This document shows positions 21,383 through 33,583 of a stretch of DNA of 64,000 bases, one piece after another. Each line of letters opens with the position of its first letter. The stretch's first letter is position 1. A program made the position numbers and the translations under genes. This stretch comes from Spironucleus salmonicida (lineage: Eukaryota; Fornicata; Diplomonadida; Hexamitidae), in NCBI GenBank assembly GCA_000497125.2, contig CM035317.1:1390001-1454000 (forward strand), given 5' to 3'. A model generated the notes under the pieces. The model did not search any database, was not told the DNA's origin, and saw only the letters and a program-made list of their open reading frames with translations.

Positions 21383-22147
21383 ATGAACATCATTCAATTT
21401 ATGATTATTATTACTTTCCTTAGATAATTTTCCAATATATTAAGTATTATTTCAATATAAATTATCAACCATTCCACCTTCATGAATCACGTTGCCCATA
21501 TCATCAACTGCTTTTAATCTTATGGCTTAGGCGATCCAAAGCTACTAGTTTTACGTGCTCATTATATCAGAAACCAAATACTCATTTTTACAGCTTAGTA
21601 AAATTTGGAAATTCCACACCAGCTCACAAACTTCTTAACAATCATCTACGCCTACAGGTCCATATAGAGACAAATTTACTCACACAAAGCCTTCTGTGCA
21701 TTCATTAATTCTTACGAAGTTGATTTCCCCGAAAATGAAATTATGGCGCATGCCACGGAATGTGGCTATTTCTCCACTTCATCATTTTCATAATCCGCGC
21801 GTTTCTGCCAGTCTTCTTACGATTTTGATGCGATTTTGAGCAGTTTCTTCAAAGGAAAATTCGGCTTTGATATATCCTTAGATTTTGCGGCCGAAATAGC
21901 ACGTAAAATATCACCTGAAACTGCAGGAAAGGTCGTTTTAGACGACTTCGAAAAAGTTGTTTGTGAGTCGCAAATCGTGAACAAATACGGAGTGGAAATT
22001 GTGGTTCTAATACTTTTATATTTTCGGAATTAGAAAATTGGGGATGTTATTTAGGAGACCCGGCTGGGCTACAGCGACATTAAGGAGATGACGAAAAGGC
22101 TTAATTTGTGTCTGAAAGAGGTATCGGAGTTTTTTAAATAAGAATGA
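21383..22147 (+). CDS. 254-residue protein, possible cyclin-like fold
   Basis: ATG 21383 is the first after an in-frame TGA; the frame stays open to TGA 22145-22147. The first 30 residues are hydrophobic (MNIIQFMIIITFLRQFSNIL), so either a signal/anchor segment is present or the true start is Met28 (MNHVAHIINC) at 21464. The rest is helical, with a C-terminal part (VEIVVLILLYFRNQKIGDVI then YSDIKEMTKRLNLCLKEV) that faintly recalls the last helices of a cyclin or TFIIB core repeat. That likeness is weak. The region around 21840-22110 has clearly coding composition. Confidence 0.5.
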
Positions 22148-22174
22148 GATTTGTAATTATTATATAGTAATATT

Positions 22175-22675
22175 ATGTTTAAGTGTTATCCGCTCCAATT
22201 TTGCCATATGGACTCTAGCCCCGATTAGGAGTTAAAATCGAATATACGTCTAGGTGGCGACCGAGTGTAATCTGCTAAAAGATCAAGAGCTTCAGAACCG
22301 ATGTAAGAGGATGACTTACCTTAAGTTATTTAAAAAATTCGATTAGTCAATGAAGAAGCAAATGGATGTGTGTCATAAATGAGAGATTTTAATACCAAAA
22401 TATCAGAGACAATATCAGGACTCGCTAAAAAATAGATTCTAGTGTCAGGGGAATAAAGTATAGAGCCAAGAATTTGTGAAATGTATAAATAGTTAATGAA
22501 GGTACAACTTTAGATTTAGCAACCTGAACAGAATTAATTGAGTTTAGTTAAAATGGATGAACGACTTTCAAAGATTGAGTAAATGGATGTGAAAACAACT
22601 ATGAAAATTAGAGATGAGATTCAAAGAATAAAAGAAATGCTTATGAATGTTCTAAAAATTAAAGGATAAAAGTGA
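22175..22675 (+). CDS. Small helical protein of unknown function
   Basis: 166 codons from ATG 22175 to TGA 22673-22675. A second ATG at 22208 (MDSSPDQEL) may be the real start, because the first eleven residues (MFKCYPLQFCH) look unlike the acidic/polar sequence that follows. The C-terminal 60 residues form an amphipathic helix (LVKMDERLSKIEQMD, KIRDEIQRIKEMLMNV) suited to a coiled coil. The stop sits inside AGTGAAC, the recurring 3' signal. It lies 27 bp after the previous gene and 151 bp before CCT1. Confidence 0.6.
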
Positions 22676-22826
22676 ACTTTTGATGTATGGTTACCTTTAT
22701 CCCATGTACAGTTCTGTTCGACTTTCTAGTAAAATTCCCGCAATATTAATTTTTAATAAAATTTTAAAACTATACTTATATACCATTTATTGTACTAATT
22801 TTGTTAAAAATTTCCCTTTCCTCTAA

Positions 22827-24467
22827 ATGTCAGTTGTGAAAAATGAAATCTTTTTGCCTGGAGAATGGACTACTGGTAAGGAAGTCCGTGACTAAAATGT
22901 TAATGCTGCTATAGCTTTAGCAGGTATTGTCAAAACCACATTAGGACCAAACGGTTTAGATAAAATGATGGTAGATGATATTGGTGAGATTACTGTAACA
23001 AACGACGGTGCCACTATTCTTTCTAAGCTAGATGTTGCCCATCCTGCTGCTAAAGTATTGGTTGAACTCTCTAACCTATAGGATAAGGAGGTTGGCGATG
23101 GTACCACATCAGTTGTTATTTGCGCTGCTGAATTTTTGAAGTAAGCCAATGAGATAATTGGTAAAAATATGCATTCTACTACTGTTATGGCTGGATTTTA
23201 GTTAGCACTTTCACGTTCTATCAACTATATTTAAAAACGTCTTTAAGTACCAGTCTCTTAACTTTCTGATGAAGACCTTTATTCTGTCGCAAAAACTTCA
23301 ATGTCCTCTAAAATTATTGGTCTGTCTTCTGATCACTTTGCTAAACTTTGTGTTGATGCTATTAAAAATGTTAAAACTGAATTAAATGGTGAAATAAAAT
23401 ATCCAGTTAAATCTGTTGGTCTTCTCAAAGCCATTGGCGGTTCTACTAAAGATACATCACTGGTGAATGGTTTTGCAGTTAATGTTACTCGTGCTTCTAT
23501 GCAAATGCCAACTTAAATCTAAAACGCTAAAATTGCCCTCTTAGATTTTAATCTATAATAATAAAGACTTGCTGTTGGTACGCAAATTTTGATCACTGAT
23601 GCCTCTAAATTAGAGGGTGTCAGAGATTTAGAGCATGAAGTATCTAGAAAACATATAGAAATGATTATTAATGCTGGTGCAAATGTTATTTTAACAACTG
23701 GAGCCATTGACGATATGGCCAGTAAGTATTTAGTCGAAGCAAATGTTATGGGTTGTAGGAGAGTAACTCTTGAAGATATGAAAAAGATTGCGAAAGTAAC
23801 TAATGGGACTATCGTATCGGCTTTAGCTGATTTAGAAGGTAATGAATCATTTTCGGCGGATCTTTTAGGTTTTGCTGGGGAAGTTTCTGAATAAAGATTA
23901 GCTGATGATAACATAATTTTCATTAAAAATACTAAAGGTAGAAATTGTGGTAGTATTCTACTTAGAGGTCCCAATACTCAAATAATTGATGAAATAGAAC
24001 GTTCTATACATGATGCTTTGTGTGCTGTTTCAAGAACTTTAGAAAGTGGAAATGTTGTTCCAGGGGGTGGTTGTGTTGAAACTGCACTTAGCGTTTATTT
24101 AGAAGAATATGCTAAAACTATTGAAGGTAAAGAGTAGGTCGCTGTCTCTACTTTTGCTAAATGTTTGATGATTATACCTAGATAATTGAGTATTAATAGT
24201 GCCTTAGATGCGGTTGAGTTAGTAAGTTAATTGAAAGCTAATCATGCAATAAGCTAAAGAAAAGAGACTGAATAAAGTATTAAAGATGAAATGAGACATC
24301 ATGGATTAGATCTTAAGAGAGGTATTGTTGGGAATAACCTGAAAGCTGGCGTTCTTGAGCCTGTTATTAGCAAAATTAAAAGTCTGAGCTTTGCTGTGGA
24401 AGCAGCAGTAACTATTTTAAGAATTGATGATAATATCATCTTAAATGCAGAATAAAAGCAACAGTGA
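22827..24467 (+). CDS. CCT1: T-complex chaperonin subunit alpha (CCT1)
   Basis: 546 codons, ATG 22827 to TGA 24465-24467; the Gln codons include many TAA/TAG. Group II chaperonin signatures are in place: [13 protein letters not shown] (36-48), NDGATIL (59-65), [18 protein letters not shown] (90-97), the apical-domain segment [15 protein letters not shown], and [14 protein letters not shown] near residue 415. The subunit-specific [19 protein letters not shown] and ILRIDDNI ending point to alpha/TCP1. It acts in the hetero-oligomeric cytosolic ring that folds actin and tubulin with ATP. Length matches the family. AGTGAT spans the stop. It is convergent with the first Hsp70 unit. Confidence 0.93.
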
Positions 24468-24603
24468 TCCGTTATCTAAATTATATGTAAGTAACAAGAT
24501 TATTTATGTTTAAAATTTTTATCAAACGTATAGAAGACAATAAGCTATTATACTTTTACTAGATATAGATACTGTTTCTAAGTACGAAATAACAAAAATA
24601 CGC

Positions 24604-26592
24604 TCAGTCAAGGTCATCAACAGATGGGCCAGCGGCGCCAGGCGCAGCACCAGCGGGGGCAGCACCTCCGGGGAATCCACCAGGGAAGCCACCGGGCATA
24701 CCACCAGGCATTCCGCCGGGCATACCACCAGCCTGACCGTAAAGCTTGGACATGATAGGGTGGACGATTGCTTCGAAGTCCTTCTTCTTTTCGTCGTACT
24801 CTTCCTTCGAGGCGAGCTTGTTGGATTCCATCCAGGCCAAAATCTCGTTCAGCTTGTCAGTGATCAGCTTCTTCTCCTCATCGGATATGGGGAGCTTCTG
24901 CTCGCCAGTTCCATCGAGCTGGGAGCGGGTGCTGAAGAGCAGGCTCTCAAGCTCGTTTCTGGACTGCTGTCCAGCACGGATCTTCTCGTCTTCGCCCTTG
25001 AACTGCTCGGCTTCACGGACCATGCGTTCAATTTCGTCGTCAGAGAGACGGTTGGACTTCTGGTTAATGGTAAGACACTTGGTATTACCAGTGCCGGATA
25101 GATCCTTGGCAGTAACGGTAAGGATGCCGTCGACTGAGAGATCGTAGGTAACCTCAATCTTGGGCTGGCCGCGAGGGGCTGCTGGGATATCGGTAAGGTC
25201 AAAAGTGCCGAGGAGATTGTTGTCCTTGGTCATGGGGCGCTCGCCTTCGAAAACGCGAATAGTAACGGTGGTCTAGTTATCAGCGTAAGTGGTGAACGTC
25301 TCCTTCTTGTTGGCAGGGATGGTGGTGTTACGGGGGATGAGGACGGTCATGTTGGAGCCGGAGGTTTCGATACCGAGGGAAAGGGGGCAAACGTCGAGGA
25401 GGAGGATGTTACCAGTACCCTGGGCCTGGGTCTTGTCGGAAGATAACACAGCTGCCTGGACGGCGGCACCGTACGCGACGGCTTCGTCTGGGTTGAGGGT
25501 CTTCAGAGGATCCTTACCATTGAAGTAGTCCTTGATAAGCTGCTGCACCTTGGGGATTCTGGTAGAACCACCAACGAGAACGACCTGGTCGATTTCGGAT
25601 TTGGACATTTTAGCATCACGGAGGACACGGTCAACGGGCTCGATAGTCTTGCGGAGAAGGTCGTTTACGAGATCTTCAAACTTAGCGCGGGTGATCTGAG
25701 AGAAGAAGTCGATGCCCTCGAAAAGAGACTCGATTTCAACAGATGCGGTCTGGGAGGAAGATAGGGTACGCTTAGCGCGCTCGACTGAAGTTCTTAAACG
25801 GCGGAGGGAACGATTGTTGTTGGAAATGTCCTTGTTGTGTTTCTTCTTGAACTCGGTGACGAAATAGTTAACGAGTCTGTTGTCGATATCCTCACCACCA
25901 AGATGAGAGTTACCAGCAGTGGCACGGACTTCGAAAACATCGTTGTCTAAATTGAGGATAGAAGAGTCGAAGGTACCACCGCCGAAATCGAAGACGAGAA
26001 TGTTCTCCTCGCCCTTGGCGGTGTCCTTGTGCTTCTGGAGGAAACCATACGCGATACAGGCAGCGGTAGGCTCATTGATGATTCTGAGGCAGTTGAGCCC
26101 GCAGATCTGAGCGGCATTCTGGGTAGCTTTACGCTGGGCATCAGTGAAATAAGCTGGAACGGTGATAACAGCGTCCTGTACTTCCTTGCCTAAGAAATCG
26201 TTGGCAGTCTACTTCATCTTGAGGAGGATCATGGATGAGATTTCCTCTGGAGTGAAACGTTTAGTTTCGCCCTTGTAAACTACTTCGATCATTGGTTTGT
26301 CATCGACGCCGACGACGGTGAAGGGGAAGTGCTTCATATCGTCTTAAACGTCAGCCTCGGAAAATCTTCTACCGATGAGACGCTTAGCATCGAAAACGGT
26401 GTTTTCGGCATTCATGGAAGCCTGGTTCTTGGCAGCCTCACCGATGAGACGCTCGTTCTCGGTAAAGGCAACGTAAGAGGGTGTGGTGTAGGAACCGACG
26501 TCATTGGCGATAATCTCGACACGTTCATTCTGGAAGACACCAACACAAGAGTAGGTAGTACCTAAATCTATACCAATTGCTGGGGCAGACAT
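24604..26592 (-). CDS. HSP70: Cytosolic Hsp70, array unit 1 (promoter-distal copy)
   Basis: 662 codons, ATG 26592, TGA 24606-24604. The ATPase domain starts [14 protein letters not shown] (7-20) and contains IINEPTAA and FDFGGGTFD. The substrate domain follows the [14 protein letters not shown] linker near residue 390. The C-terminus has three GGMP and two GGFP units and ends VDDLD. ATP-driven cycles of peptide binding serve folding and heat-shock protection in the cytosol. Reassigned codons stand at Q83 (TAA), Q128 (TAG) and Q440 (TAG); the other Gln codons checked are CAG. G+C content is far above that of neighbouring genes, typical of strong codon bias in a highly expressed gene. The tail VDDLD replaces the usual EEVD. 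Confidence 0.95.
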
Positions 26593-26697
26593 TTATAAGG
26601 AAGTGGGATAAATTTTCCCATGGCTGAATAAATTCTCCTAAATTAGTTAATAAAAAGATATAACCTTAATATACTGCACTTTTTCAAAGTTGACAGC

Positions 26698-26830
26698 AAA
26701 TCCTTATGGTCTGCCAAGAACATATATTACCGCCGCCTGCCATAGTCGTACCCCTGGGGATTTCGTGGAAGCCTATGGCTAACTGGAACAAGTGGACCGC
26801 ATAGAGAAAGCTCGTGTTCGCCATAGCCAT
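26698..26830 (+). repeat. Coding-like fragment in Hsp70 spacer (unit 1/2)
   Basis: A GC-rich piece of about 130 bp inside the 256-bp spacer 26593-26848, beside an AT-rich promoter part. On the plus strand one frame reads NPYGLPRTYITAACHSRTPG and then DFVEAYGQLEQVDRIEKARV, with protein-like composition. It appears cut off from a different gene and joined to the Hsp70 3' end. The same fragment occurs in each of the five internal spacers (also about 28943-29075, 31188-31320, 33433-33565 and 35678-35810). It is absent from both outer flanks of the array. Source gene not recognised. Confidence 0.55.
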
Positions 26831-26848
26831 GAAATAACAAAAATACGC

Positions 26849-28837
26849 TCAGTCAAGGTCATCAACAGATGGGCCAGCGGCGCCAGGGGCAGCACCAGCG
26901 GGGGCAGCACCTCCGGGGAATCCACCAGGGAAGCCACCGGGCATACCACCAGGCATTCCGCCGGGCATACCACCAGCCTGACCGTAAAGCTTGGACATGA
27001 TAGGGTGGACGATTGCTTCGAAGTCCTTCTTCTTTTCGTCGTACTCTTCCTTCGAGGCGAGCTTGTTGGATTCCATCCAGGCCAAAATCTCGTTCAGCTT
27101 GTCAGTGATCAGCTTCTTCTCCTCATCGGATATGGGGAGCTTCTGCTCGCCAGTTCCATCGAGCTGGGAGCGGGTGCTGAAGAGCAGGCTCTCAAGCTCG
27201 TTTCTGGACTGCTGTCCAGCACGGATCTTCTCGTCTTCGCCCTTGAACTGCTCGGCTTCACGGACCATGCGTTCAATTTCGTCGTCAGAGAGACGGTTGG
27301 ACTTCTGGTTAATGGTAAGACACTTGGTATTACCAGTGCCGGATAGATCCTTGGCAGTAACGGTAAGGATGCCGTCGACTGAGAGATCGTAGGTAACCTC
27401 AATCTTGGGCTGGCCGCGAGGGGCTGCTGGGATATCGGTAAGGTCAAAAGTGCCGAGGAGATTGTTGTCCTTGGTCATGGGGCGCTCGCCTTCGAAAACG
27501 CGAATAGTAACGGTGGTCTAGTTATCAGCGTAAGTGGTGAACGTCTCCTTCTTGTTGGCAGGGATGGTGGTGTTACGGGGGATGAGGACGGTCATGTTGG
27601 AGCCGGAGGTTTCGATACCGAGGGAAAGGGGGCAAACGTCGAGGAGGAGGATGTTACCAGTACCCTGGGCCTGGGTCTTGTCGGAAGATAACACAGCTGC
27701 CTGGACGGCGGCACCGTACGCGACGGCTTCGTCTGGGTTGAGGGTCTTCAGAGGATCCTTACCATTGAAGTAGTCCTTGATAAGCTGCTGCACCTTGGGG
27801 ATTCTGGTAGAACCACCAACGAGAACGACCTGGTCGATTTCGGATTTGGACATTTTAGCATCACGGAGGACACGGTCAACGGGCTCGATAGTCTTGCGGA
27901 GAAGGTCGTTTACGAGATCTTCAAACTTAGCGCGGGTGATCTGAGAGAAGAAGTCGATGCCCTCGAAAAGAGACTCGATTTCAACAGATGCGGTCTGGGA
28001 GGAAGATAGGGTACGCTTAGCGCGCTCGACTGAAGTTCTTAAACGGCGGAGGGAACGATTGTTGTTGGAAATGTCCTTGTTGTGTTTCTTCTTGAACTCG
28101 GTGACGAAATAGTTAACGAGTCTGTTGTCGATATCCTCACCACCAAGATGAGAGTTACCAGCAGTGGCACGGACTTCGAAAACATCGTTGTCTAAATTGA
28201 GGATAGAAGAGTCGAAGGTACCACCGCCGAAATCGAAGACGAGAATGTTCTCCTCGCCCTTGGCGGTGTCCTTGTGCTTCTGGAGGAAACCATACGCGAT
28301 ACAGGCAGCGGTAGGCTCATTGATGATTCTGAGGCAGTTGAGCCCGCAGATCTGAGCGGCATTCTGGGTAGCTTTACGCTGGGCATCAGTGAAATAAGCT
28401 GGAACGGTGATAACAGCGTCCTGTACTTCCTTGCCTAAGAAATCGTTGGCAGTCTACTTCATCTTGAGGAGGATCATGGATGAGATTTCCTCTGGAGTGA
28501 AACGTTTAGTTTCGCCCTTGTAAACTACTTCGATCATTGGTTTGTCATCGACGCCGACGACGGTGAAGGGGAAGTGCTTCATATCGTCTTAAACGTCAGC
28601 CTCGGAAAATCTTCTACCGATGAGACGCTTAGCATCGAAAACGGTGTTTTCGGCATTCATGGAAGCCTGGTTCTTGGCAGCCTCACCGATGAGACGCTCG
28701 TTCTCGGTAAAGGCAACGTAAGAGGGTGTGGTGTAGGAACCGACGTCATTGGCGATAATCTCGACACGTTCATTCTGGAAGACACCAACACAAGAGTAGG
28801 TAGTACCTAAATCTATACCAATTGCTGGGGCAGACAT
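26849..28837 (-). CDS. HSP70: Cytosolic Hsp70, array unit 2
   Basis: 662 codons, same protein as unit 1. The one visible private difference is a silent change in the C-terminal Ala-Ala-Pro-Gly stretch (cagggg on the plus strand near 26886 where the other units have caggcg). Its upstream spacer 28838-29093 carries the AT-rich promoter part and the captured fragment. Intact. Confidence 0.95.
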
Positions 28838-29093
28838 TTATAAGGAAGTGGGATAAATTTTCCCATGGCTGAATAAATTCTCCTAAATTAGTTAATAAAA
28901 AGATATAACCTTAATATACTGCACTTTTTCAAAGTTGACAGCAAATCCTTATGGTCTGCCAAGAACATATATTACCGCCGCCTGCCATAGTCGTACCCCT
29001 GGGGATTTCGTGGAAGCCTATGGCTAACTGGAACAAGTGGACCGCATAGAGAAAGCTCGTGTTCGCCATAGCCATGAAATAACAAAAATACGC

Positions 29094-31082
29094 TCAGTCA
29101 AGGTCATCAACAGATGGGCCAGCGGCGCCAGGCGCAGCACCAGCGGGGGCAGCACCTCCGGGGAATCCACCAGGGAAGCCACCGGGCATACCACCAGGCA
29201 TTCCGCCGGGCATACCACCAGCCTGACCGTAAAGCTTGGACATGATAGGGTGGACGATTGCTTCGAAGTCCTTCTTCTTTTCGTCGTACTCTTCCTTCGA
29301 GGCGAGCTTGTTGGATTCCATCCAGGCCAAAATCTCGTTCAGCTTGTCAGTGATCAGCTTCTTCTCCTCATCGGATATGGGGAGCTTCTGCTCGCCAGTT
29401 CCATCGAGCTGGGAGCGGGTGCTGAAGAGCAGGCTCTCAAGCTCGTTTCTGGACTGCTGTCCAGCACGGATCTTCTCGTCTTCGCCCTTGAACTGCTCGG
29501 CTTCACGGACCATGCGTTCAATTTCGTCGTCAGAGAGACGGTTGGACTTCTGGTTAATGGTAAGACACTTGGTATTACCAGTGCCGGATAGATCCTTGGC
29601 AGTAACGGTAAGGATGCCGTCGACTGAGAGATCGTAGGTAACCTCAATCTTGGGCTGGCCGCGAGGGGCTGCTGGGATATCGGTAAGGTCAAAAGTGCCG
29701 AGGAGATTGTTGTCCTTGGTCATGGGGCGCTCGCCTTCGAAAACGCGAATAGTAACGGTGGTCTAGTTATCAGCGTAAGTGGTGAACGTCTCCTTCTTGT
29801 TGGCAGGGATGGTGGTGTTACGGGGGATGAGGACGGTCATGTTGGAGCCGGAGGTTTCGATACCGAGGGAAAGGGGGCAAACGTCGAGGAGGAGGATGTT
29901 ACCAGTACCCTGGGCCTGGGTCTTGTCGGAAGATAACACAGCTGCCTGGACGGCGGCACCGTACGCGACGGCTTCGTCTGGGTTGAGGGTCTTCAGAGGA
30001 TCCTTACCATTGAAGTAGTCCTTGATAAGCTGCTGCACCTTGGGGATTCTGGTAGAACCACCAACGAGAACGACCTGGTCGATTTCGGATTTGGACATTT
30101 TAGCATCACGGAGGACACGGTCAACGGGCTCGATAGTCTTGCGGAGAAGGTCGTTTACAAGATCTTCAAACTTAGCGCGGGTGATCTGAGAGAAGAAGTC
30201 GATGCCCTCGAAAAGAGACTCGATTTCAACAGATGCGGTCTGGGAGGAAGATAGGGTACGCTTAGCGCGCTCGACTGAAGTTCTTAAACGGCGGAGGGAA
30301 CGATTGTTGTTGGAAATGTCCTTGTTGTGTTTCTTCTTGAACTCGGTGACGAAATAGTTAACGAGTCTGTTGTCGATATCCTCACCACCAAGATGAGAGT
30401 TACCAGCAGTGGCACGGACTTCGAAAACATCGTTGTCTAAATTGAGGATAGAAGAGTCGAAGGTACCACCGCCGAAATCGAAGACGAGAATGTTCTCCTC
30501 GCCCTTGGCGGTGTCCTTGTGCTTCTGGAGGAAACCATACGCGATACAGGCAGCGGTAGGCTCATTGATGATTCTGAGGCAGTTGAGCCCGCAGATCTGA
30601 GCGGCATTCTGGGTAGCTTTACGCTGGGCATCAGTGAAATAAGCTGGAACGGTGATAACAGCGTCCTGTACTTCCTTGCCTAAGAAATCGTTGGCAGTCT
30701 ACTTCATCTTGAGGAGGATCATGGATGAGATTTCCTCTGGAGTGAAACGTTTAGTTTCGCCCTTGTAAACTACTTCGATCATTGGTTTGTCATCGACGCC
30801 GACGACGGTGAAGGGGAAGTGCTTCATATCGTCTTAAACGTCAGCCTCGGAAAATCTTCTACCGATGAGACGCTTAGCATCGAAAACGGTGTTTTCGGCA
30901 TTCATGGAAGCCTGGTTCTTGGCAGCCTCACCGATGAGACGCTCGTTCTCGGTAAAGGCAACGTAAGAGGGTGTGGTGTAGGAACCGACGTCATTGGCGA
31001 TAATCTCGACACGTTCATTCTGGAAGACACCAACACAAGAGTAGGTAGTACCTAAATCTATACCAATTGCTGGGGCAGACAT
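29094..31082 (-). CDS. HSP70: Cytosolic Hsp70, array unit 3
   Basis: 662 codons, intact, same protein as unit 1. It carries the silent A variant at the Leu codon of a Asp-Leu-Val-Asn motif (tttacaagatc near 30155), shared with units 5 and 6 but not with units 1, 2 and 4. This alternating pattern is what gene conversion or unequal exchange among units would leave. Upstream spacer 31083-31338. Confidence 0.95.
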
Positions 31083-31338
31083 TTATAAGGAAGTGGGATA
31101 AATTTTCCCATGGCTGAATAAATTCTCCTAAATTAGTTAATAAAAAGATATAACCTTAATATACTGCACTTTTTCAAAGTTGACAGCAAATCCTTATGGT
31201 CTGCCAAGAACATATATTACCGCCGCCTGCCATAGTCGTACCCCTGGGGATTTCGTGGAAGCCTATGGCTAACTGGAACAAGTGGACCGCATAGAGAAAG
31301 CTCGTGTTCGCCATAGCCATGAAATAACAAAAATACGC

Positions 31339-33327
31339 TCAGTCAAGGTCATCAACAGATGGGCCAGCGGCGCCAGGCGCAGCACCAGCGGGGGCAGCAC
31401 CTCCGGGGAATCCACCAGGGAAGCCACCGGGCATACCACCAGGCATTCCGCCGGGCATACCACCAGCCTGACCGTAAAGCTTGGACATGATAGGGTGGAC
31501 GATTGCTTCGAAGTCCTTCTTCTTTTCGTCGTACTCTTCCTTCGAGGCGAGCTTGTTGGATTCCATCCAGGCCAAAATCTCGTTCAGCTTGTCAGTGATC
31601 AGCTTCTTCTCCTCATCGGATATGGGGAGCTTCTGCTCGCCAGTTCCATCGAGCTGGGAGCGGGTGCTGAAGAGCAGGCTCTCAAGCTCGTTTCTGGACT
31701 GCTGTCCAGCACGGATCTTCTCGTCTTCGCCCTTGAACTGCTCGGCTTCACGGACCATGCGTTCAATTTCGTCGTCAGAGAGACGGTTGGACTTCTGGTT
31801 AATGGTAAGACACTTGGTATTACCAGTGCCGGATAGATCCTTGGCAGTAACGGTAAGGATGCCGTCGACTGAGAGATCGTAGGTAACCTCAATCTTGGGC
31901 TGGCCGCGAGGGGCTGCTGGGATATCGGTAAGGTCAAAAGTGCCGAGGAGATTGTTGTCCTTGGTCATGGGGCGCTCGCCTTCGAAAACGCGAATAGTAA
32001 CGGTGGTCTAGTTATCAGCGTAAGTGGTGAACGTCTCCTTCTTGTTGGCAGGGATGGTGGTGTTACGGGGGATGAGGACGGTCATGTTGGAGCCGGAGGT
32101 TTCGATACCGAGGGAAAGGGGGCAAACGTCGAGGAGGAGGATGTTACCAGTACCCTGGGCCTGGGTCTTGTCGGAAGATAACACAGCTGCCTGGACGGCG
32201 GCACCGTACGCGACGGCTTCGTCTGGGTTGAGGGTCTTCAGAGGATCCTTACCATTGAAGTAGTCCTTGATAAGCTGCTGCACCTTGGGGATTCTGGTAG
32301 AACCACCAACGAGAACGACCTGGTCGATTTCGGATTTGGACATTTTAGCATCACGGAGGACACGGTCAACGGGCTCGATAGTCTTGCGGAGAAGGTCGTT
32401 TACGAGATCTTCAAACTTAGCGCGGGTGATCTGAGAGAAGAAGTCGATGCCCTCGAAAAGAGACTCGATTTCAACAGATGCGGTCTGGGAGGAAGATAGG
32501 GTACGCTTAGCGCGCTCGACTGAAGTTCTTAAACGGCGGAGGGAACGATTGTTGTTGGAAATGTCCTTGTTGTGTTTCTTCTTGAACTCGGTGACGAAAT
32601 AGTTAACGAGTCTGTTGTCGATATCCTCACCACCAAGATGAGAGTTACCAGCAGTGGCACGGACTTCGAAAACATCGTTGTCTAAATTGAGGATAGAAGA
32701 GTCGAAGGTACCACCGCCGAAATCGAAGACGAGAATGTTCTCCTCGCCCTTGGCGGTGTCCTTGTGCTTCTGGAGGAAACCATACGCGATACAGGCAGCG
32801 GTAGGCTCATTGATGATTCTGAGGCAGTTGAGCCCGCAGATCTGAGCGGCATTCTGGGTAGCTTTACGCTGGGCATCAGTGAAATAAGCTGGAACGGTGA
32901 TAACAGCGTCCTGTACTTCCTTGCCTAAGAAATCGTTGGCAGTCTACTTCATCTTGAGGAGGATCATGGATGAGATTTCCTCTGGAGTGAAACGTTTAGT
33001 TTCGCCCTTGTAAACTACTTCGATCATTGGTTTGTCATCGACGCCGACGACGGTGAAGGGGAAGTGCTTCATATCGTCTTAAACGTCAGCCTCGGAAAAT
33101 CTTCTACCGATGAGACGCTTAGCATCGAAAACGGTGTTTTCGGCATTCATGGAAGCCTGGTTCTTGGCAGCCTCACCGATGAGACGCTCGTTCTCGGTAA
33201 AGGCAACGTAAGAGGGTGTGGTGTAGGAACCGACGTCATTGGCGATAATCTCGACACGTTCATTCTGGAAGACACCAACACAAGAGTAGGTAGTACCTAA
33301 ATCTATACCAATTGCTGGGGCAGACAT
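31339..33327 (-). CDS. HSP70: Cytosolic Hsp70, array unit 4
   Basis: 662 codons, intact, same protein as unit 1; it has the G form of the Leu-codon variant (tttacgagatc near 32400). Upstream spacer 33328-33583 matches the other internal spacers. Confidence 0.95.
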
Positions 33328-33583
33328 TTATAAGGAAGTGGGATAAATTTTCCCATGGCTGAATAAATTCTCCTAAATTAGTTAATAAAAAGATATAACC
33401 TTAATATACTGCACTTTTTCAAAGTTGACAGCAAATCCTTATGGTCTGCCAAGAACATATATTACCGCCGCCTGCCATAGTCGTACCCCTGGGGATTTCG
33501 TGGAAGCCTATGGCTAACTGGAACAAGTGGACCGCATAGAGAAAGCTCGTGTTCGCCATAGCCATGAAATAACAAAAATACGC

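Noticed and set aside
24746-25147. Long antisense frames across every Hsp70 unit
   Set aside because: These are mirror frames caused by the GC-rich, codon-biased Hsp70 sequence; the sense strand fully accounts for the region.
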